DNA from: Ignavibacteriales bacterium
GTDB taxonomy: Bacteria > Bacteroidota > Ignavibacteria > Ignavibacteriales > Melioribacteraceae
Assembly: GCA_020635275.1 (NCBI GenBank)
Contig: JACKAA010000006.1
Span: 168,438 to 232,437 of the forward strand
Length of the DNA: 64,000 bases
Direction of reading: 5' to 3'
Below are positions 54,851 to 64,000 of the stretch, in pieces. The position numbers and the translations under genes were made by a program. Under the pieces are notes generated by a model, which did no database searches, had not been told where the DNA came from, and saw nothing but the letters and a program-made list of their open reading frames with translations. Numbering within the stretch: the first letter of the stretch is position 1; each line of letters opens with the position of its first letter.

Positions 54851-54928
54851 ATTTTATTGCAAATAATTTAATCCCGATTGTTGCCAATTAAGACATTATC
54901 TGTTCATAAAAAATATTATCAATAATTC

Positions 54929-57649
54929 GTGAAATTAGTGATTAGAATATTTTACCTAATAATACTTTTAACAAGTATAGCATTTAGTCAAGGAACAAAA
55001 ATACTTAATCTAAAATGTGAATATTTACAATCACCAAATAATATTGATGTTTCAGATCCAAGATTTAGCTGGGAAATAAAATCTGAAATTCGTGGTCAAA
55101 AGCAAATTGCATTTCAAATTCTTGTTTCAGATAATAAAAATCACTTAGGAAATTTATGGAATTCTGATAAAATAAAATCATCACAAAGTTCACAAATTAT
55201 TTATGAAGGAAAACCACTCCAAAGTAATAGGCAATATTTTTGGAAAGTTAAAATTTGGGATAAAGACAATAACCAAATTGAAAGTGAAGTATCGGAATTT
55301 TGGACATCAATATTAGATACATTACTATGGCAAGCTAAATGGATTGGTGCCGGTCCAAGTAAAGAGTATTTCCCGTGGACCAGATTTTTTCAAAGTATTA
55401 AGGAAGAAAAAGAATTACCTGATACTGTAAAACATAATGGCAGATCTCTTCTTTTAAGAAATCAATTTAATGCAAATAATAAAATTAAAAATGCCAGAAT
55501 ATTTATTACCGGTTTAGGATTTTATGAGTTGTTTATCAATGGTAATCGAATAGGAGATCATTATTTATCACCGGCAAAAACTAATTATAGAAAAGAAATA
55601 TTATATGACACTTATGATGTTACTGAAAATCTGAATAAAGGTAAAAACGCTATTGGAATACATTTAGGTAATGGATGGTTTAATCCTTATAAAAAATGGT
55701 GGCAGCCATATAGAATGCAGTGGTTTGGAGCAAAACGTGCTTATTTGCAATTACATATTGAATATGAAAATGGCGAAAAAGAAGTAATTACCTCCAATGA
55801 AAATTGGAAATATTCTGAAGGACCAATTTTATACAGCTGCATTTACGATGGAGAAATTTACGATGCAAATGAAGAAATAGAGAATTGGTCAACAATAAAT
55901 TTTGATGATACAAATTGGCAAAATGTTAATATAGTGCAATCACCTGGAGGTAAATTAAAATCGCACACAATGCCGCCTGTAAAAATTATGAAAGTTTTTG
56001 AACCAGTTAAGATTTATGAAAATGGAAAAAATGTCCAAGTTTATGATATGGGACAAAACTTTGCCGGAACTATAAAGCTTAAAGTTAGAGGTAAAAAAGG
56101 AACAAAAATTAAACTTCAGTTTGCTGAAGATATAAAAGAAAACGGCACAATAGATATTACTAGTAATGAACATGCAAAAGCTCAAGCTATTTATATTCTT
56201 AAAGGAAATGGGACAGAAATTTACCAACCTCATTTTACTTATTTTGGATATAAGTATGTTGAAGTTACTTATGAAGGTGAAAAACCTGATATAGAAAAAA
56301 TTGAAGGATTAGCTCTTTATACTTCAATTGAAAATACTGGAAAATTTAATTGCAGTAACGAAACAATCAATAAAATTCATAATGCAACTGTTTGGTCGCA
56401 AAAAAGCAATATGATCGGTTATCCGATGGATTGTCCGCAGAGAGATGAAAGACTTGGCTGGTTTGGAGATGTTCAGGTTACGATTGAAGAAGCAATGTTT
56501 AATTTTGATACTCCGCAATTTTATATGAATTGGCTTAGTGGAATTAAATCAAATCAAAATATTGATGGTGATATTCCAATAATTTCACCACGTCCTTATA
56601 TTTGGGATGAAGGAGTTGAGTGGAGCAGTACTTATATTATTCTTATTTGGAAATTCTACCAATACTTTGGTGATGAAAAAATTCTCAAAACTCATTATAC
56701 TGCTATGAAAAGTTACATTGATTTCCTAAATGGAATTTCAGATAACTATATTATGAAGCCGGGTTGGATTGGTGATTGGGGAAGTTTGGTTAAAGATTGG
56801 AAGGAAGGTGAACCAGTTTCTGTACCTACTGCATTCTATTTTTGGAACTCAGAAATACTTTCGCATATTGCAGGAATATTAAACTATAATGAAGATGAAA
56901 TTTATTTTAAAGAGCTAGCAGAAAAAATAATAAAATCTTACAACACTAAGTTTTTCAATACCGAAACAAAAGATTACAATGATGGCAGTCAAATGGCAAA
57001 TGCCTTTCCACTTTATTTGGATATTGTTCCTCAAGAATATAAACAAGAAGTTCTAAATAATTTAGTTGACGATATAGTAAATGAAAATAATGGTCACTTA
57101 ACAACCGGTGTGCTGGGTTCAAAATATATGATAGATGCTTTGGTTCAGAATGAAAGACAGGATATTGCTTATTTATTGGCAACTCAAAAAGGTTATCCAA
57201 GTTGGAGTGATATGGTTGAAAAGTACACTACAATGTGTGAGTTTTGGACATTAAAGCAATCTCATAACCACGTAATGACTGGAAGCATTGATGCATTTTT
57301 TTATAAATCACTTGCAGGAATTAATATTGATGAAAACTCTTTTGGGTGTGAAAAAATATTTATTAAACCATATTTGCCGGATGATATGAGTTATGTAAAT
57401 GCTTCGATAAATACAATTAAAGGTGAAGTTAAATCAAGTTGGGAAAAGAAAAAAGATAAGATAATTTTTAATATATCAATTCCTGTAAATTCTACTGCTG
57501 AAATTTATTTACCTCTAAGTGACAATAAAGAAATTTATGAAAATGGAATTTTAGCAAATCAAAATAATGATATAGAATTTATCGGGCAATCAGATAGTTA
57601 CTTAAAATATTTAGTTCAATCTGGAGAATATAATTTTATCATAAAGTAA
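54929..57649 (+). CDS. GH78 alpha-L-rhamnosidase
   Basis: A 906-residue secreted enzyme starting at GTG 54929 (signal peptide 1-20, ending I-A-F-S-Q). It has the GH78 domain order: N-terminal beta domain (L-K-C-E-Y-L; about 20-130), a carbohydrate-binding-like domain with L-G-F-Y-E-L-F-I-N-G-N-R-I-G (near 200), then the Bac_rhamnosid domain, the alpha/alpha6 barrel with C-P-Q-R-D-E-R-L-G-W at 502-511 (general-acid Glu region), G-D-W-G and E-Y-N (C-terminal beta domain). It removes L-rhamnose from a glycan. It begins after the hairpin, so is likely transcribed separately from the upstream module. The only clear classical retaining/inverting glycosidase in the window besides the GH38-like protein. 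Confidence 0.92.
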   Translation: MKLVIRIFYLIILLTSIAFSQGTKILNLKCEYLQSPNNIDVSDPRFSWEIKSEIRGQKQIAFQILVSDNKNHLGNLWNSDKIKSSQSSQIIYEGKPLQSNRQYFWKVKIWDKDNNQIESEVSEFWTSILDTLLWQAKWIGAGPSKEYFPWTRFFQSIKEEKELPDTVKHNGRSLLLRNQFNANNKIKNARIFITGLGFYELFINGNRIGDHYLSPAKTNYRKEILYDTYDVTENLNKGKNAIGIHLGNGWFNPYKKWWQPYRMQWFGAKRAYLQLHIEYENGEKEVITSNENWKYSEGPILYSCIYDGEIYDANEEIENWSTINFDDTNWQNVNIVQSPGGKLKSHTMPPVKIMKVFEPVKIYENGKNVQVYDMGQNFAGTIKLKVRGKKGTKIKLQFAEDIKENGTIDITSNEHAKAQAIYILKGNGTEIYQPHFTYFGYKYVEVTYEGEKPDIEKIEGLALYTSIENTGKFNCSNETINKIHNATVWSQKSNMIGYPMDCPQRDERLGWFGDVQVTIEEAMFNFDTPQFYMNWLSGIKSNQNIDGDIPIISPRPYIWDEGVEWSSTYIILIWKFYQYFGDEKILKTHYTAMKSYIDFLNGISDNYIMKPGWIGDWGSLVKDWKEGEPVSVPTAFYFWNSEILSHIAGILNYNEDEIYFKELAEKIIKSYNTKFFNTETKDYNDGSQMANAFPLYLDIVPQEYKQEVLNNLVDDIVNENNGHLTTGVLGSKYMIDALVQNERQDIAYLLATQKGYPSWSDMVEKYTTMCEFWTLKQSHNHVMTGSIDAFFYKSLAGINIDENSFGCEKIFIKPYLPDDMSYVNASINTIKGEVKSSWEKKKDKIIFNISIPVNSTAEIYLPLSDNKEIYENGILANQNNDIEFIGQSDSYLKYLVQSGEYNFIIK

Positions 57650-57702
57650 ATTCTTCCTGAACTTCATTATAAATCTATTAATTAAAATTACTTTTATAAC
57701 AA

Positions 57703-59727
57703 ATGAAGTACACAAAAATATTTCTTATTGTTTTAGCATTTTACAATTGTTCTTTGGCTCAAACTGAAATTAATTATAACTTTGATGAAATTGTTGTCTC
57801 TGCTTCTAGATATGAAGAAAATACAAATTCAATCAATCAAGCTTTAGCAAATATTTCAGCTAAAGAAATGCAAATGACCTCGCAAATGAATTTGGCAAAC
57901 GCTCTAAGTAGTTTACCGGGAATCTGGATGCAGCAGACAAATCATGGAGGTGGTTCGCCTTTTATTAGAGGTTTAACAGGAAACCAAACATTAATAATGA
58001 TTGACGGTATTAGGTTAAATAATTCTACTTTTCGTTATGGCCCTAATCAGTATTTAAATACAATTAGTTTGAATGACATTGATAGAGCAGAAATTTTACG
58101 TGGATCCGGTTCTGTTCAATATGGAAGCGATGCACTTGGCGGAGTATTGCAAATTATAAGCAAATCACCGCAATTTAGTTTGGAAAATAAAATTGCTTCA
58201 GGAGTGGGATTAAAATATTTATCAGGTAATATGGAAAAGTCTGCTGATGCATATTTAGATTATTCTACTTCTCACAGTGGTTATCATATTTCAGCTTCAG
58301 CAAAACAATTTGGAGATATTATTGCTGGGAAAGGTTTAGGAAAAGAAAGCCCTTCATCTTACGATGAAATAGCATTTAATATTAAAAATCTTCATAAAAT
58401 AAATGATGAAATATTTTTATCATATAATTACCAATATTTACAGCAGAATGATATTGATCGATTTGATCAAGTAAATCAAAGAGGATATGACTACTATAAG
58501 TTTGATCCTCAAAAACGCCAATTGGCTTATATCAAAAGTGAGTTTTTATCTGAGAATAAATTTTATAAAGATATTTCAATTACCTTATCTTGGCAGCAAT
58601 CTTCAGAGACGAGAAGATTAAAAAAATCTTTGATCGAAATTGAAAATATTGAAAAAGATATTGTAGATACTTGGGGAGCAAATATTTCCATTATTTCAAA
58701 TCCTTTAAGCAATTGGAAAGTAAATAGTGGACTTGAATATTATTTTGATTTTGTAAATAGTTCGGCAAAAGAAATTGATTTACTCACAGAAAATGTTAGC
58801 TATAAAAGAGGATTATATTCAGATAATAGCAAAGCTCACAATTTTTCAATTTTTACATTATCTAAAATAAAATTGAACAATTTTGATATTGGCTTTGGGG
58901 GAAGGTATAATTTAGTTTCATTAATTATTTTAGATAATATATTTGGGCAACCCAATATTAATCCTAGTGCAGTAACAGGACATTTTTCACTCGCCTACAA
59001 TTTTAACAAAAACTATAAAATAATTGGAAATATAAATTCGGCTTATCGAATTCCAAATATAAATGATGTAAGTACGTTTGGATTTTTTGATTATGGCATT
59101 GAAGTTCCAAATAATGAATTATCTCCGGAAACTGCTTTAAATTATGAACTTGGTTTTAAGTTCTATAATGAAAAAATAATATCATCTTTATTCTTGTATT
59201 ATTGTGATCTTACAGATCTTATTGACCGTGTAACAGCAACTTATAACGGTTCATCAACTTTAAATGGAGAAAATGTTTATAAAAAAATAAATGTGGGAAA
59301 AGCTTATATACGAGGAATTGAATTTGATTTTAAATATGTATTATTCAACAAAATGTTATTAAAAGGAAATATAACTTATACTTATGGTCAAAATATTTCA
59401 AAAGATGAACCAATGAGGCGAATACCTCCACTAAATGGTTCGGTTGGATTAATCTACAAAGCTTTGAGTAGTCTAGATTTTAAATTTGATTATATTTTTG
59501 CAATGAAGCAAAATCGCTTATCTTCTGGTGATATAGATGACCACAGAATTAGTGAAAATGGAACACCGGCTTGGAATGTTTTTAATCTTTATGCGAATTA
59601 TAATTTCAAATATTTTTCTTTTGGTTTAGGAATTAATAATATCTTTGATGAAGCCTACAGAGTCCATGGTAGCGGAATTGACGGAATTGGAAGAAGTCTT
59701 CAAGCAGTAATAAAATTTAATATTTAG
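57703..59727 (+). CDS. TonB-dependent outer-membrane receptor without regulatory domain
   Basis: A 674-residue receptor with signal (1-19, cleavage near S-L-A-Q), a TonB-box-like F-D-E-I-V-V-S-A, then the plug (S-L-P-G-I-W-M-Q-Q, I-M-I-D-G-I-R-L and I-L-R-G-S-G-S-V-Q-Y-G-S-D-A-L-G-G-V) and a barrel ending Q-A-V-I-K-F-N-I. It lacks the CarboxypepD_reg domain and is shorter than the 817 receptor. It resembles vitamin B12/siderophore-type receptors as well as oligosaccharide ones, so the ligand is open. It lies between rhamnosidase and phosphoesterase genes. Confidence 0.88.
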   Translation: MKYTKIFLIVLAFYNCSLAQTEINYNFDEIVVSASRYEENTNSINQALANISAKEMQMTSQMNLANALSSLPGIWMQQTNHGGGSPFIRGLTGNQTLIMIDGIRLNNSTFRYGPNQYLNTISLNDIDRAEILRGSGSVQYGSDALGGVLQIISKSPQFSLENKIASGVGLKYLSGNMEKSADAYLDYSTSHSGYHISASAKQFGDIIAGKGLGKESPSSYDEIAFNIKNLHKINDEIFLSYNYQYLQQNDIDRFDQVNQRGYDYYKFDPQKRQLAYIKSEFLSENKFYKDISITLSWQQSSETRRLKKSLIEIENIEKDIVDTWGANISIISNPLSNWKVNSGLEYYFDFVNSSAKEIDLLTENVSYKRGLYSDNSKAHNFSIFTLSKIKLNNFDIGFGGRYNLVSLIILDNIFGQPNINPSAVTGHFSLAYNFNKNYKIIGNINSAYRIPNINDVSTFGFFDYGIEVPNNELSPETALNYELGFKFYNEKIISSLFLYYCDLTDLIDRVTATYNGSSTLNGENVYKKINVGKAYIRGIEFDFKYVLFNKMLLKGNITYTYGQNISKDEPMRRIPPLNGSVGLIYKALSSLDFKFDYIFAMKQNRLSSGDIDDHRISENGTPAWNVFNLYANYNFKYFSFGLGINNIFDEAYRVHGSGIDGIGRSLQAVIKFNI

Positions 59728-59771
59728 TTAATAATAATTTTTATTTTTTATAAAGTTAAAAAGGAGCTAAA

Positions 59772-61667
59772 TTGAAAATAATTTTTGTACTTATATTTTT
59801 TGTTTCTTCACTAATTGCTCAAGATAAAAATTTCGATTCAAATATTTCTACAGAAAAAAAACCTTGGTCACATTTAGATTTTTATAACAATCCGGATAAT
59901 TTTCAATTTGCTATTGTAAGTGACAATACCGGTGGAAGCAGAAAAGGAATTTTTGAAAAATCTATTGGTAAAGTAAATCTGCTAATGCCTGAATTTGTTA
60001 TGTGTGTCGGTGATTTAATTCAAGGTTACACTCAAGATACAATGCAAATAAAAAAAGAATGGGATGAATTTAATAGTTTAATAGAAAATCTAAAACCTCC
60101 ATTTTTTTATTTACCTGGTAATCACGATATTACAAATAATGTAATGCAGAAAGAATGGGAAAAGCGTTACGGAAGAAGATATTATCATTTTGTTTATAAA
60201 AATGTTCTTTTCATAACAATGGATAGTAATGATGACGATGACTATTCAATTACTACGGAGCAAAGAGATTACGTAATTCAATCGCTTAAAGATAATCCAG
60301 AAGTTAGATGGACATTTTTATTTTTTCATCATCCAATTTGGAAATATGATACAAATAATAGATTTCAAGAAATTGAAGAGGAATTGGCAAAACGAAAATT
60401 TACAGTGTTTGCCGGACATGAACATCACTATATACATCAAGAAAGAAATGACAGAAATTATTATGTATTAGGAACTACAGGAGGCGGCAGTGCATTACGT
60501 GGTCATCGGTTTGGAGAATTTGATCATATTACATGGTTGACATTAACTGATGATGGACCGGTATTTGCAAATTTAGAATTGGACGGAATTCATGATCATG
60601 ATATTAGTAATGATGAAACTGATATTATGGCAGAATCTCTAATTAAGAACACTCGATTTGAACATGTCATTCTTTCCAATTCAGGTAATACATTTAAAGA
60701 TGGAACAGTTTATTTGTATTTTCAAAATAATACCGATTTTGAATTAAATGTTAATCTTCAGTTTTATCATAATCATGAACTGAAGATTGATAAACCAAGA
60801 CTGGATTTTAATCTAATTGCAAATTCCGATTCAACAGTCGAAATATCATTAGTATCAAAAGAAGAAATAGATTTTGATAAAATTGGTCAGCTTCAATTTG
60901 ATTGGCATTTAGGTTATACAGAAGCAGAATACTCAGATTTCTATTTAGAAGGGAAATACGATTTAGCAATTATTCCAGTTGTAAAATCTTCATATATTAC
61001 TCCTAATGTTCAACAATTTAAAGATAACATAGAAGTAAATCTTGATATTCCATTTAAATCAATACTAGTAAATTATACATTGGATGGAGATGAACCAAAT
61101 CTGGAATCAGAAAAATTTCAAAATCCAATTACTATTTCACAAAGTACGGTTGTTAATTTCAAATTGTTTAATAATAAGAATCAAGAAGTTGCATTTAAAT
61201 CTAAACAATATGAAAAATTAGAAATGATTAAATCAGTTAAAGTAGATAATCTTAAAACTGGTTTAGATTATAAATATTATGAAGGTGAATGGGAGAAAAT
61301 GCCGGATTACAGTAAAATGAAAATAATTAAAAATGGTTTAGCAAACGATTTTACAATTTCTGATATTGCAAATATTGAAGATAACTTTGGCCTTGTCTAT
61401 GAAGGATTTATAGAAGTGCCTAATGATGAAATGTATATTTTCAGAATGAGGGCTGATGATGCTTCTAAACTTTATCTTCACAACAATTTAATTGTTGATG
61501 GAGAAAACGGTGATAATTATGGAGCTGTCTATTTAGAGAAAGGTTTTCACCCTATAAAAATTGAATATATGGAACAAGAAGGAAATGAAAGATTACGTAT
61601 GTATTACAAAACAAATGAAAAAGATGATTGGACATTTATGGAATTTGATATGTTTTTTACAAAATAA
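59772..61667 (+). CDS. Secreted metallophosphoesterase with chitobiase-C-like and PA14 domains
   Basis: A 631-residue protein starting at TTG 59772 after aaggagc (signal to about residue 17). The catalytic domain (about 35-240) has S-D-N-T-G-G, C-V-G-D-L-I, L-P-G-N-H-D-I, F-F-H-H-P and A-G-H-E-H-H; the first motif has T where His is usual, as in the S-D-x-T-G-G subgroup. A chitobiase C-terminal-like sandwich (T-L-D-G-D-E-P-N, near 440) and a PA14-like domain (Y-Y-E-G-E-W near 515, F-R-M-R-A-D-D-A-S-K-L-Y near 560) follow, both implying carbohydrate binding. So a surface or periplasmic phosphoesterase acting on a glycan is likely. Confidence 0.83.
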   Translation: MKIIFVLIFFVSSLIAQDKNFDSNISTEKKPWSHLDFYNNPDNFQFAIVSDNTGGSRKGIFEKSIGKVNLLMPEFVMCVGDLIQGYTQDTMQIKKEWDEFNSLIENLKPPFFYLPGNHDITNNVMQKEWEKRYGRRYYHFVYKNVLFITMDSNDDDDYSITTEQRDYVIQSLKDNPEVRWTFLFFHHPIWKYDTNNRFQEIEEELAKRKFTVFAGHEHHYIHQERNDRNYYVLGTTGGGSALRGHRFGEFDHITWLTLTDDGPVFANLELDGIHDHDISNDETDIMAESLIKNTRFEHVILSNSGNTFKDGTVYLYFQNNTDFELNVNLQFYHNHELKIDKPRLDFNLIANSDSTVEISLVSKEEIDFDKIGQLQFDWHLGYTEAEYSDFYLEGKYDLAIIPVVKSSYITPNVQQFKDNIEVNLDIPFKSILVNYTLDGDEPNLESEKFQNPITISQSTVVNFKLFNNKNQEVAFKSKQYEKLEMIKSVKVDNLKTGLDYKYYEGEWEKMPDYSKMKIIKNGLANDFTISDIANIEDNFGLVYEGFIEVPNDEMYIFRMRADDASKLYLHNNLIVDGENGDNYGAVYLEKGFHPIKIEYMEQEGNERLRMYYKTNEKDDWTFMEFDMFFTK

Positions 61668-61684
61668 TATAGAAAGGAAATTTA

Positions 61685-63019
61685 ATGACGAACAATTTTA
61701 ATTCTTTAATTAAGCTAAAAGCAATTTTAATAATTATATTGACTCAAAACATTTTTGCAAGCGGATCTGATAAATACAGAATTGTCTGGAATAAAGATCC
61801 GGAAACTTGCGTTACAATTGGATGGGATCAAGTGCAAGGTGAAAATCCAATAGTATATTTTGGAGATGAAGATTTTGGAGATGACTGGGAAAAATATCCA
61901 AGATCTCAAATGCCTACCAGAATTCTTGCTGATTCCTATGGAATGAATACTCATTTTGCAGAAATTGAAAATTTAAAACCTGATCAATCATATTATTTTG
62001 TAATTAAAGATTCAAAAGGAGTTGGAGAAAGATATTGGTTTAAAACAGCTCCAAGTAAACCTCAGCCTTTCTCATTTATAACCGGCGGTGATACTAAAAG
62101 TTACGGAAAAGCTCATAAAGCCGGAGAAGCTTCTAACAGACTGGTTGCAAAACTACGGCCATTATTTGTTTTGTTTAATGGTGATTTTAATTCTGGTAAT
62201 GGAACTTATTCAGTTAGATGGCATATTTGGCTGAACGATTGGTTTGAGCAAACAACAACTGAAGATGGCAGAATGATTCCCTTGGTTCCTGTTCACGGTA
62301 ATCATGAAGATGGAGATTTAGCAGTACTAAATAAAATATTTAATGCACCATATCAAAATAACGATTCAAGCAATATTTATTATTCGCTAACATTTGGAAA
62401 TAATTTCTTTCATATAGTTGGTCTGAATACGCAAATTGATGAAGGCGGGCAACAAAGAAAATGGTTAGAAAATGATTTATCAAAAAATAAAGATGTAAAA
62501 TTTAAAATTGCCGGATATCATAAACCATTTCATCCGCATACTGCAAGTAAATCAGAAAATGTTTATCAATATCAGCAATGGACAAAATTATTTTATGATT
62601 ACAAATTAAGCTTAGCAGTTGAAGCTGATGCACATATTCATAAAATCACTTATCCGCTAATTCCGGATTCTTCTGAAAATAGTTTTGAAGGATTTGTAAG
62701 AGATGATAAGAATGGAACTATTTATCTTGGAGAAGGAAGTTGGGGCGCTTGGCCAAGAGAAAATAATGATTTAAAACCTTGGACTCTTTCTAGCGGTTCT
62801 TATAATCAATTTAAGTGGGTGCATGTATATCCGGAAAATATGGAGATATATACTGTCAAATCAGCTGAATATGACGATAACGATAATCAAACTTTTTTTG
62901 ATTACAGTGTTGAATCTTTAACTGAAGAAAATTTATTTAAAATTCCGAATAACATAACTTTAGATACATTAAAAGATAAAAGTATTTTTGTCAGATATCC
63001 ATTTCAAGAAAATAAATAA
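61685..63019 (+). CDS. Secreted metallophosphoesterase, purple-acid-phosphatase-like
   Basis: A 444-residue secreted protein with signal peptide to about residue 25, an FN3-like purple acid phosphatase N domain (V-T-I-G-W-D-Q near 45 to W-F-K-T-A near 115) and a calcineurin-like domain: T-G-G-D-T-K-S, F-N-G-D-F-N, V-H-G-N-H-E-D, A-G-Y-H-K-P and A-D-A-H-I-H. The usual G-H-x-H is A-D-A-H-I-H, so one ligand may differ. It lies 17 bp after the PA14 phosphoesterase and is followed directly by a SUMF1-domain gene. Substrate unknown. Confidence 0.82.
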   Translation: MTNNFNSLIKLKAILIIILTQNIFASGSDKYRIVWNKDPETCVTIGWDQVQGENPIVYFGDEDFGDDWEKYPRSQMPTRILADSYGMNTHFAEIENLKPDQSYYFVIKDSKGVGERYWFKTAPSKPQPFSFITGGDTKSYGKAHKAGEASNRLVAKLRPLFVLFNGDFNSGNGTYSVRWHIWLNDWFEQTTTEDGRMIPLVPVHGNHEDGDLAVLNKIFNAPYQNNDSSNIYYSLTFGNNFFHIVGLNTQIDEGGQQRKWLENDLSKNKDVKFKIAGYHKPFHPHTASKSENVYQYQQWTKLFYDYKLSLAVEADAHIHKITYPLIPDSSENSFEGFVRDDKNGTIYLGEGSWGAWPRENNDLKPWTLSSGSYNQFKWVHVYPENMEIYTVKSAEYDDNDNQTFFDYSVESLTEENLFKIPNNITLDTLKDKSIFVRYPFQENK

Positions 63020-63026
63020 AAACAAA

Positions 63027-63725
63027 ATGAAAAAAATAGTAATCATATATATTGCATTAACCAGTATTTATTTTGGTCAAGTAAATTCAGAAATTACTAA
63101 TCCGCCAGAAGGAATGGTATTTGTGCCGGAAGGAAATTTTATAATGGGAAGTATTTATGGTGATCCTGATGAAAGACCTCAACATATCTCAACTACACAG
63201 GCTTTCTATATTGATAAGTATGAAGTAAGTAATTTAGAATATTCACAATTTGATAAGGAATTTACTTACCCGGAAGGCAAAGAAAATTCTCCAGCGATTG
63301 TAAATTGGTATAAAGCTGCCTCTTATGCGAAATGGAAAGGTAAAAGATTACCTACAGAAAAAGAGTGGGAAAAAGCAGCTCGCGGAACCGATGGAAGAAT
63401 ATTTCCGTGGGGAAATACATTTAACGAAACCTATGTTGCATGGGATCGTTTGGATCCGCGTGGAAGTGCTGTGGCAAAACCTGAAAGTCCATATGGTTGT
63501 ATAGATATGGCCGGAAGTGTTTGGGAATGGACTTCAGATTGGTATAAACCATATCCAGGCAATGATACTCCGATGGAGCAATATGGTGAAACTTACAAAG
63601 TAATGCGGGGCGGATCTAACTTTAATAATTATTCCTTCAATAGAACATCGCAAAGGTATTACTTACTCCCAGATAATATTAGCAAATACTTTGTTGGTTT
63701 TAGATGTGTTAAAGATGTTGAATAA
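63027..63725 (+). CDS. Secreted SUMF1 (formylglycine-generating-enzyme-like) domain protein
   Basis: A protein of about 232 residues. ATG 63027 begins a signal peptide (M-K-K-I-V-I-I); an in-frame TTG upstream at 62988 overlaps the previous gene and is rejected. The SUMF1 domain fills the rest: V-P-E-G-N-F-I-M-G-S, R-L-P-T-E-K-E-W-E-K-A-A-R-G, W-E-W-T-S-D-W-Y and V-M-R-G-G-S-N-F-N-N-Y-S, ending V-G-F-R-C-V. The catalytic Cys pair of FGE is missing after G-G-S, so it is not a sulfatase activator; related SUMF1 proteins have other or unknown roles. It follows a phosphoesterase gene by 7 bp. Confidence 0.8.
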   Translation: MKKIVIIYIALTSIYFGQVNSEITNPPEGMVFVPEGNFIMGSIYGDPDERPQHISTTQAFYIDKYEVSNLEYSQFDKEFTYPEGKENSPAIVNWYKAASYAKWKGKRLPTEKEWEKAARGTDGRIFPWGNTFNETYVAWDRLDPRGSAVAKPESPYGCIDMAGSVWEWTSDWYKPYPGNDTPMEQYGETYKVMRGGSNFNNYSFNRTSQRYYLLPDNISKYFVGFRCVKDVE

Positions 63726-63752
63726 AATTAAATAATTGGAGCAATTTCAAAA

Positions 63753-64000
63753 ATGATTTTTAATAGAATAATTTTTTCAATATTTGTTTTTACGTCATTT
63801 TCAATATACTCACAAAAGGTAAATGAATTTCCTCAAAAAACTGATCCGCTTCATAAAAAAATAGAAATGTATGATAAATTAATTTTAGGAAATCATTGGA
63901 ATGAAGGAACCATTATGCAGTATGTAATATTTCCACCTGCTGGTTTAGATCGCCCAATTGTTGGACCGCAAGCTGATTGTTTAGATGCAACTACCGAAAT
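63753..64000 (+). CDS. Secreted protein, 3'-truncated by window edge
   Basis: The ATG at 63753 has ttggagc upstream and begins a signal peptide (M-I-F-N-R-I-I-F, ending near I-Y-S-Q). The remaining 82 or so visible residues contain Y-D-K-L-I-L-G-N-H-W-N-E-G and P-Q-A-D-C-L-D-A-T-T-E, running off the right edge. The D-C-L-D-A-T-T-E stretch recalls the first helix of alpha/alpha-toroid proteins, but the fragment is too short to name. It follows the SUMF1 gene by 27 bp, probably the same operon. Confidence 0.55.
   Translation, partial: MIFNRIIFSIFVFTSFSIYSQKVNEFPQKTDPLHKKIEMYDKLILGNHWNEGTIMQYVIFPPAGLDRPIVGPQADCLDATTE

Noticed and set aside
57895..57904. gcaaacgctc resembling an operator half-site
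   Set aside because: It is inside the TonB-receptor coding sequence and lacks the second half-site.
61341..61352. Operator-like gcaaacgatttt
   Set aside because: It lies deep inside the 59772 coding region and matches only part of the palindrome, so it is probably chance.
51833..63725. Sulfatase-activation system suggested by SUMF1 domains
   Set aside because: Neither SUMF1 domain has the FGE catalytic cysteines and no sulfatase gene is visible in the window.
1..64000. Many open frames of 60-100 codons inside or opposite long genes
   Set aside because: They lie wholly within clearly coding genes in other frames, lack ribosome sites and show no protein-like features; they are by-products of AT-rich coding DNA.
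1..64000. tRNA, rRNA, CRISPR array or phage genes
   Set aside because: No cloverleaf-type sequence, rRNA segment, regular direct-repeat array, integrase or structural phage gene was seen on reading both strands.

Overview
The window is AT-rich, densely coding DNA from a heterotrophic bacterium of the Bacteroidota/Ignavibacteria type. The evidence is a type IX secretion (T9SS) sorting domain with the YPNPFNPTT motif, a PorV/PorQ-family outer-membrane protein, TonB-dependent receptors with a carboxypeptidase-regulatory-like N-terminal domain, many lipoproteins and many exported enzymes with twin-arginine-like signals. No SusD-like protein is visible, which together with the FN3 and FlgD-like secreted proteins fits Ignavibacteria/Melioribacter relatives better than Bacteroides. 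No rRNA, tRNA, CRISPR array, insertion sequence or phage gene was seen. This assignment is inference from protein style, not a database match.

The window reads as one large glycan-utilisation locus. Its left edge cuts a C45-family acyltransferase/hydrolase. From 0.8 to 8.1 kb lies an outer-membrane/secretion module: TonB receptor, FN3 surface protein, PorV-like protein and T9SS cargo, closed by a strong hairpin terminator. From 8.2 to 22.2 kb is a run of exported enzymes: a second C45 lipoprotein, a sugar isomerase-like TIM barrel, a metallophosphoesterase, two DUF1080 (3-keto-disaccharide hydrolase-like) proteins, three Gfo/Idh/MocA oxidoreductases, a PmoA-like protein, DoxX, a ChbG/YdjC deacetylase and an alkaline phosphatase. 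From 22.5 to 33.2 kb are an unrecognised membrane-protein family (two copies), an MBL-fold hydrolase, tandem sodium:solute symporters, a DHDPS-family aldolase, KdsB, a deoxyhypusine-synthase-like protein and a GDPD lipoprotein. From 33.4 to 43.2 kb are a second DHS-like protein, a third symporter with two tiny membrane proteins, ribulokinase, another DHDPS-family aldolase, a GH38-like protein, a PHP hydrolase and a membrane protein.

From 43.2 to 49.9 kb four genes run on the minus strand: a beta-propeller/toroid protein, an MFS permease, an acyl-CoA ligase and an SGNH protein. From 50.2 to 54.7 kb is a second oxidation module: TIM barrel, DUF1080, a tetraheme-cytochrome/SUMF1 fusion and a Gfo/Idh/MocA oxidoreductase, ending at a 15-bp perfect hairpin. 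From 54.9 kb to the right edge are a GH78 rhamnosidase, a second TonB receptor, two metallophosphoesterases, a SUMF1-domain protein and a truncated secreted protein.

Four near-palindromic boxes resembling gcaaacgwttgc (LacI/GalR-type operators) sit in the intergenic regions at about 0.72, 22.42, 33.29 and 50.04 kb, exactly at the heads of the transcription blocks, so the locus is probably one regulon controlled by a repressor outside the window. The repeated trio of exported Gfo/Idh/MocA oxidoreductase, DUF1080 protein and TIM-barrel isomerase/lyase suggests glycan breakdown by oxidation at C3 followed by elimination/hydration rather than mainly by classical glycosidases. Candidate electron partners (DoxX, a NapC/NirT-like tetraheme protein) are encoded beside the oxidoreductases. 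Many phosphoesterases hint at a phosphate-substituted substrate.
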